Shown here one piece after another: positions 7,798-13,453 of a stretch of DNA of 13,453 nt. Under the pieces are notes generated by a model. The model was not told the DNA's origin. It worked only from the letters and a program-made list of their open reading frames with translations, and made no database searches. The stretch lies in the NCBI GenBank assembly GCA_028876585.1, contig JAGWRL010000352.1:1-13453 (forward strand), read 5' to 3'. How positions within the stretch are numbered: the first letter of the stretch is position 1; each line of letters begins with the position of its first letter. The DNA comes from Pseudomonadota bacterium (lineage in GTDB: Bacteria; Pseudomonadota; Alphaproteobacteria; Rhizobiales; Beijerinckiaceae). The translations under genes and the position numbers were made by a program.

Positions 7798-7844
7798 GCT
7801 GCGGTTCCGCCCAAATGGTTACTAGATCGTTACTATGCCGCAGC
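7798..7844. repeat. Inverted repeat enclosing a tandem heptamer, upstream of rseP
   Basis: GCTGCGG (7798-7804) and CCGCAGC (7838-7844) are perfect complements. Between them GTTACTA occurs twice (7818-7824 and 7829-7835), separated by GATC, giving an 11-bp period, about one helical turn. This fills most of the dxr-rseP gap. The layout suits a regulator binding tandem half-sites on one helix face, but no known consensus was recognised. Confidence 0.45.
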
Positions 7845-7851
7845 GGCCCGC

Positions 7852-9069
7852 TCAGGCCAAGAGGGAGGCGGCCCGATCTCGCGCGACATGGTGAATCGCC
7901 AGCGCGGCGGCGACGTCCTCCGGCGTGTCGATCTCGCCGGCGCGGCGCATCGCCTCCAGCGTGCGCTCGACGACTTGCGGCAGGGCGCCGAAGGCGATTT
8001 TGCCGTCCAGGAACGCGGCGACCGCGATCTCATTGGCGGCGTTGAGCGCGGTCGGCGCCCCCGCCCCTTCCGCCAGCGCCGCGCGGGCGATGCGCAGGGC
8101 GGGGAAGCGGTCGAGATCGGCGGCCTCGAAAGTGAGCTTCGACAGCGCGATCAGGTCCGGCGCCGCGACGCCGCTGGCGACGCGATCGGGATGGGCGAGG
8201 CAATGGGCGACGGCGGTGCGCATGTCGGGATTGGCGAGCCCGGCCAGCGTCGAGCCGTCCTCAAACGCGATCATGCCATGCACGATCGACTGCGGATGCA
8301 CCACGACCGCCAGCTTTTCCGTTGGAATCGCAAACAGATGATGCGCCTCGATCAATTCCAGCCCCTTGTTCATCAGGCTGGCGCTGTCGACGCTGATCTT
8401 CGGCCCCATGCTCCATTTGGGATGCGCCAGCGCCTCCGCCTGCGTCGCATTGGCGATCCGCTGCGCGCTCCATTCGCGGAACGGGCCGCCCGAGGCGGTG
8501 ATGGTCATGCAGGCGACCTCGGAGGGGTCGCGCCCGCCGAGCGCCTGAAAAATCGCGTTATGTTCGGAATCGAGCGGCAGCAGCGTCGCGCCGAAGCGCT
8601 TGACGGCGCGGGTGACCGGCGCGCCGGCGCAGACCAGCGTCTCCTTGTTGGCGAGCGCGATCACGCGGCCGGCCTCGATCGCCGCATAGGTCGGCCCCAG
8701 GCCGACCGCGCCGACGATCGCCGACACCACGAGATCGGCCGGCCAGCGCGCCGCCGCCTCCAGCGCCTGCGCGCCGCAGCCGATTTCGACGGCGTGGCCG
8801 GCGAGCCCGGCTTTGAGATCGGCGTAGCCGCTGGCGTCGGCGATGGCGGCGAATTTGGCCCCCAATTCGATCGCGCAGCGGGCCAGCGCCGCGCCGTCGC
8901 GCCCCCCCACCACCGCCTCGACCGAGAAGCGGCCGGGATTGTCGAGGATGACGCGGGCGCAGGATTTGCCGATCGAGCCGGTGGCGCCGAGCAAAACCAG
9001 GCGTTTGGGGGCGCCCAGGCCATTCGCGCGCGATGTGGATGTCAAATCGAACCCCTTGGTCGAACTCAC
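7852..9069 (-). CDS. dxr: 1-deoxy-D-xylulose-5-phosphate reductoisomerase
   Basis: Dxr converts 1-deoxyxylulose 5-phosphate to methylerythritol 4-phosphate with NADPH, the committed step of the MEP isoprenoid pathway that feeds UppS, encoded two genes upstream. The NADPH site GATGSIG is at residues 28-34 and ANKETL at 140-145. Metal and substrate motifs follow: DSEHNAIFQ (167-175), SGGPF (193-197), SVDSASLMNKGLE (226-238) and VHPQSIVHGM (257-266). The 405-residue length is usual. GTG 9069 shares a GTGA overlap with the cdsA stop, implying coupled translation. A TTG at 9045 preceded by AAGGGG (9052-9057) is a serious alternative, giving 397 residues. The frame is open far upstream through cdsA, but that part is a shadow. 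Confidence 0.95.
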   Translation of the reverse strand: MSSTKGFDLTSTSRANGLGAPKRLVLLGATGSIGKSCARVILDNPGRFSVEAVVGGRDGAALARCAIELGAKFAAIADASGYADLKAGLAGHAVEIGCGAQALEAAARWPADLVVSAIVGAVGLGPTYAAIEAGRVIALANKETLVCAGAPVTRAVKRFGATLLPLDSEHNAIFQALGGRDPSEVACMTITASGGPFREWSAQRIANATQAEALAHPKWSMGPKISVDSASLMNKGLELIEAHHLFAIPTEKLAVVVHPQSIVHGMIAFEDGSTLAGLANPDMRTAVAHCLAHPDRVASGVAAPDLIALSKLTFEAADLDRFPALRIARAALAEGAGAPTALNAANEIAVAAFLDGKIAFGALPQVVERTLEAMRRAGEIDTPEDVAAALAIHHVARDRAASLLA

Positions 9070-9917
9070 CAATTCAACAGTCCGGGCGCGATCCATGGCC
9101 CCGTGGATCGCGTCCAGGCGACGGCCGCCGCGAACGCCGCCGCTACGATGAAGCCATCGAGGCGATCCATCAAGCCCCCATGACCGGGAATGAGGCGGCT
9201 GGAATCCTTGACCCCCGCCCGGCGCTTCATCGCCGATTCGAACAGGTCGCCCGCCTGCGCCAGCGCCGAGGCGACCAGCCCCAGTTCCAGCAGCGGCAGG
9301 ATGCGGACGCCGCCACGCACGCTCAACGCCGCCGTCAGCGCCGCCAGCACGGTCGAGACCAGCGCGCCGACGATCGCGCCCGACCAGGTCTTGCCCGGCG
9401 AAATCGCCGGCCACAATTTGGGGCCGCCGAGCAGCCGGCCGCCGAAATAGGCGCCGATGTCGGTGCCCCAGACGATCGCGAACAGCCACAGGATCGCGGC
9501 CAGGCCCTCGGTCGGGCTGCCGCGCAACAAAGCCGGCGCCAGCATCGCCGCGCCGGCGTAGAGCACGCCAAAGCCGGCGGGGACCCGCCGCTCGCGGTCG
9601 GCCGCCGCGCCCGTCGCCACCGCCCCGGCGATCAGCACCAGCAGGGAAATGCGCGCATGGGCGTAGAGCGCCCAGGGCGCCGCCGCGACCAGCCCCAGCA
9701 CGGCGACGCCGACGCGAAGGCCCAGCCGCTCGCCGCCGATCAGCCGCTGCCATTCCCAGGCGACGCCGATCGCCGCCACGCCCCAGAACACGAGAAAGGG
9801 AAAGCCGCCGACGAGGGTCGCCGCCAGCGCCGCGACGATCATCACTGCGCCGGAAAGCGCCCGCGGCCCCAGATCCTCGCCGATGACGAAACGCGGGCGC
9901 TTGTCCAGCGGGGCCAT
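9066..9917 (-). CDS. cdsA: Phosphatidate cytidylyltransferase (CDP-diacylglycerol synthase)
   Basis: CdsA makes CDP-diacylglycerol from phosphatidate and CTP at the inner membrane; this is the precursor of all phospholipids, including the substrate of Pcs encoded in this window. The 283-residue protein is almost entirely hydrophobic helices. The family signature spans residues 228-254: S228, K231-R232, K237-D238, P244, H246-G247-G248, D251-R252 and D254 are all present. The conserved segment WGTDIGAYFGGR is at 150-161. ATG 9917 is three bases after the uppS stop and has no clear ribosome site of its own, so translation is probably coupled to uppS. The stop overlaps the dxr GTG start. Confidence 0.96.
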   Translation of the reverse strand: MAPLDKRPRFVIGEDLGPRALSGAVMIVAALAATLVGGFPFLVFWGVAAIGVAWEWQRLIGGERLGLRVGVAVLGLVAAAPWALYAHARISLLVLIAGAVATGAAADRERRVPAGFGVLYAGAAMLAPALLRGSPTEGLAAILWLFAIVWGTDIGAYFGGRLLGGPKLWPAISPGKTWSGAIVGALVSTVLAALTAALSVRGGVRILPLLELGLVASALAQAGDLFESAMKRRAGVKDSSRLIPGHGGLMDRLDGFIVAAAFAAAVAWTRSTGPWIAPGLLNW

Positions 9918-9920
9918 GCC

Positions 9921-10691
9921 TCAGGACGCCGATTTCACGGCCGCGCCCTCGGCCGTCAGCCCGCGCCCGCCATAGCGCCGGTCGCGGGTGAAATATTCGT
10001 CGAGCGCGGCTTGCAGCGCGTTGCCGTCGAAATCGGGCCAATGCACCGGCAGGAACACGAATTCGGCGTAGGCCGCCTGCCATAGCAGGAAGTTCGACAG
10101 CCGCTGTTCGCCCGAGGTGCGGATGATGAGGTCGGGATCGGGAATGTCGCGCGTCAGCAGCGCATCGGCGAAATGCTCGACGCCGATGGCGTTGGGATCG
10201 AGCTTGCCGCTCGCCGCCCGGACGGCCAGCCGCCTTGCGGCGTCGACGATCTCCTGGCGGCCGCCATAGTTGAAGGCGACCACCAGCGTCAGGCCGCGAT
10301 TGTGCCTTGTGAGGTCCTCGGCCTCGTTGAGCAGGCCGGCGATGTCGGGCGCGAGCCCCTCGCGCTCGCCGATCACCCGCACCCGCACGTTATTGGCGTG
10401 CAGTTCCGCCAGATCGTTGCGGATGTAGCGCTTCAACAGCCCCATCAGCAGCGAGACTTCCTCGACCGGGCGGCTCCAGTTCTCGGTCGAGAAACTGTAA
10501 AGGGTGAGGAACGAGACGCCGATCTCGATCGCGGCGCGCACCGTGCGGCGCACCGCCTCGACGCCGCGGCGATGGCCCTCGTAGCGCGGCAGGCCGCGCG
10601 CCTGCGCCCAGCGGCCGTTGCCGTCCATGATGATGGCGACGTGCCGCGGCGCCTTGCGCGCCGAATGCAGATTTTCGCTGAGCGACGACAT
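9921..10691 (-). CDS. uppS: Undecaprenyl diphosphate synthase (cis-isoprenyl transferase)
   Basis: UppS adds isopentenyl units in cis configuration to farnesyl diphosphate, giving the C55 carrier for peptidoglycan and O-antigen. The 256-residue protein has the catalytic [10 protein letters not shown] near the N terminus (D23 aligned with the E. coli catalytic Asp), FSTENWSRP at about 67-75, FNYGGRQEI in the middle, and the diphosphate-binding [15 protein letters not shown] towards the C terminus. The start ATG 10691 has GAGG about ten bases upstream. It lies 21 bp after frr and 3 bp before cdsA, consistent with one transcript. The last 18 residues are a variable tail. Confidence 0.96.
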   Translation of the reverse strand: MSSLSENLHSARKAPRHVAIIMDGNGRWAQARGLPRYEGHRRGVEAVRRTVRAAIEIGVSFLTLYSFSTENWSRPVEEVSLLMGLLKRYIRNDLAELHANNVRVRVIGEREGLAPDIAGLLNEAEDLTRHNRGLTLVVAFNYGGRQEIVDAARRLAVRAASGKLDPNAIGVEHFADALLTRDIPDPDLIIRTSGEQRLSNFLLWQAAYAEFVFLPVHWPDFDGNALQAALDEYFTRDRRYGGRGLTAEGAAVKSAS

Positions 10692-10712
10692 GCGGGTGGA
10701 GCCTCGAACCAG

Positions 10713-11279
10713 CTAAACCTGCATGATCTCCTTTTCCTTGATCGCCAGCAGCATGTCGATCTCCTTGATCGAATCGTCGGTGGCCTTTTGCACTTCCGCC
10801 TCGTGGCGCTTGCCGTCGTCCTCGCTCATCGCGTGCTCCTTGAGCAGCTTCTTGAGCACGTCGAAACCGTCGCGGCGGACATGGCGCACCGCCACCCGCG
10901 CGTCCTCGGCGTATTTATGCGCCACCTTGACCATCTCCTTGCGGCGCTGCTCGTTCAATTCGGGGATGCGGATGCGCAGCAGCGTGCCCTCGACGGTGGG
11001 CGACAGGCCGAGATTGGCGTCGCGAATCGCCTTGTCGACGGCGTGCACCATAGTCTTGTCCCAGACCGAGACCGCCAGCGCGCGCGGCTCCGGCACGCTG
11101 ATCGAGGCGACCTGGGCGATCGGCATCCGCTGGCCGTAGGCTTCGACATGGACCGGTTCGAGCAAGGCGGCGCTGGCGCGTCCGGTGCGCAGGCCGTTCA
11201 GCTCGGTCTTGAGGGTCGCGTGCGCCCCCTGCATGCGTCGTTTGAGATCGTTCAAATCGAATATTGGCAACGCCGCCAT
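10713..11279 (-). CDS. frr: Ribosome recycling factor
   Basis: RRF works with EF-G to split the post-termination ribosome. The protein has 188 residues, close to the usual 185. The hallmark RTGRAS (31-36) follows the first long helix. The later part has the family segments [14 protein letters not shown] and VRHVRRDG, and ends in a long charged C-terminal helix. The frame stays open to 11471, but ATG 11279 gives the family N terminus ([16 protein letters not shown]) and has AGGG just upstream at 11284-11287. It heads the leftward block; the usual upstream partner pyrH is absent, and the next gene is the divergent phosphoesterase. Confidence 0.96.
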   Translation of the reverse strand: MAALPIFDLNDLKRRMQGAHATLKTELNGLRTGRASAALLEPVHVEAYGQRMPIAQVASISVPEPRALAVSVWDKTMVHAVDKAIRDANLGLSPTVEGTLLRIRIPELNEQRRKEMVKVAHKYAEDARVAVRHVRRDGFDVLKKLLKEHAMSEDDGKRHEAEVQKATDDSIKEIDMLLAIKEKEIMQV

Positions 11280-11293
11280 GGGACCCTGTCCGA

Positions 11294-11321
11294 TTAATAT
11301 AGCTCGACCGCGCAGGCGCAA
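11294..11321 (-). promoter_or_regulatory. Candidate promoter for the frr-uppS-cdsA-dxr block
   Basis: On the minus strand TTGCGC (11316-11321) and TATTAA (11294-11299) are separated by 16 bases, about 15 bases upstream of the frr start. The -10 region lies in the most AT-rich run of this 190-bp divergent gap. The match is partial and the implied leader is very short, so this is tentative. The rest of the gap (11322-11469) shows only a GC-rich 6-bp inverted repeat (11328-11345). Confidence 0.3.
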
Positions 11322-11401
11322 TGATTCGGCGCGCGCGCACGCGCCCGTCTCTATCACAGCTTCCCGCGTGCGATACAGCGCGATTGCGGCGCGGACGCGT
11401 C

Positions 11402-11419
11402 CCGTCATGGGGCCGACAC
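11402..11419 (+). promoter_or_regulatory. Degenerate Pho-box-like direct repeat upstream of the phosphoesterase gene
   Basis: CCGTCAT, four bases, then CCGACAC resembles two PhoB half-sites (CTGTCAT-N4-CTGTCAT): six of seven and four of seven positions match, with the 11-bp period of PhoB sites. It lies about 50 bases before the ATG. The second half is poor and the DNA is GC-rich, so chance is a real possibility. Confidence 0.25.
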
Positions 11420-11469
11420 ACGAATCTGGGCATGGAAGCGGCAGCCACGGCCCAGAACGGATCCCCCTC

Positions 11470-12303
11470 ATGTCCCGCGAGCGCGAAGTCCACGGAGCCG
11501 CCCGGCGCTACCGCGCGATATTCGTCTCCGACATGCATCTGGGCACGCGCGGCTGCCAGGCGGAGATCATCCTCGATTTTCTGCGACACAATGACGCCGA
11601 TACGATCTTCCTGGTTGGCGACATCTTGGACGGCTGGCGCATGCGCGCCAGTTTCTATTGGCCGCAGGCGCATAACGACGTCATCCAGAAACTGCTGCGC
11701 AAGGTGCGGCGCGGCGCGCGCATGATCTTCGTGCCCGGCAATCACGACGAATTCGCGCGTCAATTCGTCGGCTTGAGCTTCGGCGGCGTCAAAATCGTTC
11801 GCAACGCCAAATATACGACGGCGGACGGCAAGATTTACCTCGTCATGCATGGCGATGAATTCGACGTGGTGGTGCGGCACTCGAAGTGGCTCGCCTTCTT
11901 CGGCGACTGGGCTTACGATTTCGCGATTTTCATCAACACGCATTTCAACGCGGCGCGGCGGCGGCTCGGCTTCCCCTATTGGTCGTTCTCCGCCTGGGCC
12001 AAGCTGAAGGTCAAGAACGCGGTCAATTTCATCGGCTCGTTCGAGACCGCGCTCGCCGAGGAAGCGCGCCGGCGCGGCGCCGACGGCGTGATCTGCGGCC
12101 ACATCCATCATCCCGTGATCCGCGACCTCGGCGGCGTCACCTACGTCAACACCGGCGATTTCGTCGAATCCTGCTCCTTTGTCGTCGAGCATGACGACGG
12201 CCGGCTCGAAGTGCTGCGCTGGTCGACGCCGCGCGCGCCGGCGCTCGCCGCGCCCGCCGAACCCGCCTCCGAGGAAGCGGTCGCGCTGTTCGAACCGGTC
12301 TGA
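11470..12303 (+). CDS. PlcP/LpxH-type metallophosphoesterase (probable phospholipase C or UDP-diacylglucosamine diphosphatase)
   Basis: A calcineurin-like phosphoesterase of 277 residues with all the family metal-binding motifs: D21-M-H23 in VSDMHLG, GD51 in [14 protein letters not shown] at 90-94, HGDEFD at 127-132, and GHIHH at 210-214. It belongs to the group split between LpxH (lipid A) and PlcP, the phospholipase C that releases diacylglycerol from phospholipids in phosphate-starved Sinorhizobium. Alphaproteobacteria generally use LpxI instead of LpxH, and the next gene is a GT4 glycosyltransferase as in plcP-agt pairs, so PlcP is favoured by inference. ATG 11470 begins close to the conserved core; the frame is open to 11185 and ATG 11407 is possible. 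No signal peptide is visible. The stop overlaps the next ATG. Confidence 0.85.
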   Translation: MSREREVHGAARRYRAIFVSDMHLGTRGCQAEIILDFLRHNDADTIFLVGDILDGWRMRASFYWPQAHNDVIQKLLRKVRRGARMIFVPGNHDEFARQFVGLSFGGVKIVRNAKYTTADGKIYLVMHGDEFDVVVRHSKWLAFFGDWAYDFAIFINTHFNAARRRLGFPYWSFSAWAKLKVKNAVNFIGSFETALAEEARRRGADGVICGHIHHPVIRDLGGVTYVNTGDFVESCSFVVEHDDGRLEVLRWSTPRAPALAAPAEPASEEAVALFEPV

Positions 12304-13325
12304 TGCGCATCCTGCTGGCGACCGACGCCTGGCGGCCGCAGGTTAACGGCGTGGTGCGCACGCTGGAGAACATGACGCAGGCGGCCGCCGCGTTTGGCGC
12401 CTCGTTCGACTTCGTCACGCCGGACGCTTTCCCCACCTTCCCGCTGCCCACTTACGCCGAAATCTCGGTCGCGATCCCCAATTATCGCGAAGTGGCCCGC
12501 CGCATCGACGCCGCCGGCGCCGACCACGTGCATATCGCCACCGAAGGGCCGATCGGCTGGGCGGCGCGGCGCTATTGCCTGGAGCGCGGCCGGCTGTTCA
12601 CCACCGGCTACCACACGCGGTTTCCCGAATATCTGCGCGCCCGCACGATGATTCCGCAGGAATGGACCTACAACCTGCTGCGCCATTTCCACGCCCCCTC
12701 GGCGGCGGTGCTGGCGCCGACGCCCTCGATCCGCGACGATCTCGCGCGCCGCGGCTTCGCCGCCGTGCGGGTGTGGACGCGCGGCGTCGATCACGCGCTG
12801 TTCCGGCCGCGTCCGGCGCGCGACCTCGGCCTGCCCCGCCCCGTGTTTCTCTATGTCGGCCGCATCGCGGTGGAGAAAAACCTGGAGGCGCTGCTGGGGC
12901 TCGACCTGCCCGGCTCGGTCGTGCTGGTCGGCGACGGCCCGGCGCGCGAGCGGCTGGCGCGGCGCTACCGTCACGCGCATTTTCTCGGGCCCCGCTTCGG
13001 CGAGGCGCTGGCGGAGGTTTATGCGAGCGCCGACGCGTTCGCCTTTCCCTCGCGCACCGACACCTTTGGCGTCGTGCTGCTGGAGGCGCTGGCGAGCGGG
13101 TTGCCGGTGGCGGCCTTTCCCGCGCCCGGCCCGCTCGACGTCATCGGCGACAGCGGCGCGGGCGTGTTGAGCGAGGATTTGCGGCAGGCGTGTCTGGCCG
13201 CGCTCGACATTCCCCGCGCGGCGGCGCGGGCGCGCGCGCTCGAATTCAGTTGGGAGGAAAGCGCGCGCCAGTTCCTCGGCCATATCGCCGAGCGGCGCGC
13301 GGCGCTGCTCAGCCGCACCGCTTGA
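12303..13325 (+). CDS. GT4-family glycosyltransferase, Agt-like (probable diacylglycerol glycosyltransferase)
   Basis: A 340-residue GT-B glycosyltransferase. The N-terminal acceptor domain begins [20 protein letters not shown], the opening of lipid-acceptor GT4 enzymes such as PimA and the Agrobacterium Agt. The donor domain has YVGRIAVEKN (184-193), VGDGP (209-213) and SRTDTFGVVLLEALASG (250-266). In the EX7E element the first acid is Asp (D253) and the second Glu (E261). Its ATG shares one base with the preceding TGA (TGATG), so the two proteins are made together, consistent with a phosphoesterase that frees diacylglycerol and an enzyme that glycosylates it. The sugar donor is unknown. The 3' end overlaps a convergent gene by 17 bases. 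Confidence 0.88.
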   Translation: MRILLATDAWRPQVNGVVRTLENMTQAAAAFGASFDFVTPDAFPTFPLPTYAEISVAIPNYREVARRIDAAGADHVHIATEGPIGWAARRYCLERGRLFTTGYHTRFPEYLRARTMIPQEWTYNLLRHFHAPSAAVLAPTPSIRDDLARRGFAAVRVWTRGVDHALFRPRPARDLGLPRPVFLYVGRIAVEKNLEALLGLDLPGSVVLVGDGPARERLARRYRHAHFLGPRFGEALAEVYASADAFAFPSRTDTFGVVLLEALASGLPVAAFPAPGPLDVIGDSGAGVLSEDLRQACLAALDIPRAAARARALEFSWEESARQFLGHIAERRAALLSRTA

Positions 13326-13453
13326 GGCCGCTTGCGAGGTCCTCTTCGTCGAGTTGGACCAGCGCGGCGAAGCGGTGTTCGAGGCCGCCCTTGCGCGGGC
13401 GCGGCGGCTCGGACTCCTCGCGCGCCGCCAGCATCCCGGCGCGCGCGCGGGCG
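13309..13453 (-). CDS. 3' end of an unrecognised gene (partial)
   Basis: A minus-strand frame enters from the right edge and ends at TGA 13309-13311 after 47 complete codons. The readable C terminus is charged: Arg/Ala-rich at first, then GLEHRFAALVQLDEEDL, and ends GLKRCG. Nearly every third codon position is G or C, as in neighbouring real genes, and the frame is convergent with the glycosyltransferase, overlapping it by 17 bases. No family was recognised. It could instead be an open shadow frame of GC-rich DNA. Confidence 0.45.
   Translation of the reverse strand, partial: ARARAGMLAAREESEPPRPRKGGLEHRFAALVQLDEEDLASGLKRCG

Noticed and set aside
7782..7808. EcfG-like promoter (GGAAC, 18 bases, CGTC) before rseP on the minus strand
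   Set aside because: The -10 part has a mismatch, the spacer is at the long end, and the predicted start would fall within or beside the ribosome site, leaving almost no leader.
6578..7825. 415-codon plus-strand frame antisense to rseP
   Set aside because: It mirrors rseP, whose HELGH, PDZ and NLFPIPLLDGGH elements are intact; the composition is charged and repetitive with no motif.
9070..10083. Upstream extension of dxr giving a 743-residue fusion
   Set aside because: The extra 338 residues are cdsA and uppS DNA read in another frame and are Arg/Gly-rich. The real CdsA and UppS frames carry complete family signatures.
11352..11364. Single Pho half-site (CTGTGAT on the minus strand) pointing at frr
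   Set aside because: No second half-site lies 11 bases away on either side, so it is probably chance.
11185..11469. 95-residue extension of the phosphoesterase overlapping frr
   Set aside because: It would overlap the frr start and has no family similarity; the conserved core begins about 12 residues after ATG 11470.
11280..11471. 64-residue N-terminal extension of Frr
   Set aside because: RRF length and N terminus match the ATG at 11279; the extension is unlike any RRF and crosses the divergent promoter region.

Overview
The window is high-GC DNA (strong G/C bias at third codon positions) with the gene content of an alphaproteobacterium, probably of the Hyphomicrobiales (Rhizobiales). The pointers are the order frr-uppS-cdsA-dxr-rseP-bamA-lpxD, a rhizobial-type phosphatidylcholine synthase, and a PlcP-like phosphoesterase coupled to a GT4 glycosyltransferase. 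The genus cannot be fixed from the sequence. No mobile element, CRISPR array or RNA gene was seen, and no gene-free stretch exceeds 300 bases.

Layout. (1) 30-578 (+): a cytoplasmic DsbA/thioredoxin-fold protein with a single active-site cysteine. (2) 606-1328 (-): phosphatidylcholine synthase, divergent from (3) 1402-2598 (+): a UbiH/UbiF-type flavin hydroxylase. (4) A seven-gene envelope block runs leftward: frr (11279-10713), uppS (10691-9921), cdsA (9917-9066), dxr (9069-7852), rseP (7765-6617), bamA (6326-3777) and lpxD (3640-2576). (5) Divergent from frr, a two-gene operon runs rightward: a PlcP/LpxH-type metallophosphoesterase (11470-12303) and a GT4 glycosyltransferase (12303-13325) joined by a TGATG overlap. 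(6) The right edge holds the 3' end of an unrecognised minus-strand gene.

How the genes work together. The leftward block links isoprenoid supply (Dxr) to the undecaprenyl carrier (UppS), phospholipid precursor supply (CdsA), lipid A acylation (LpxD), outer-membrane protein assembly (BamA) and site-2 proteolysis (RseP), with ribosome recycling (Frr) at its head. The block is truncated relative to the common alphaproteobacterial order: pyrH is not upstream of frr, and fabZ-lpxA-lpxI-lpxB do not follow lpxD. The uppS-cdsA-dxr part is tightly packed, while the rseP, bamA and lpxD junctions hold structured non-coding DNA: nested palindromes upstream of bamA, a strong terminator-like hairpin between bamA and lpxD, and a direct repeat framed by an inverted repeat upstream of rseP.

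The most interesting unit is the rightward pair. It resembles the PlcP phospholipase C plus Agt glycosyltransferase pair that replaces phospholipids with glycolipids during phosphate starvation in rhizobia and marine alphaproteobacteria. It lies in the same window as cdsA and pcs, which make the phospholipids such a system would consume. No clearly novel multi-gene system was found.
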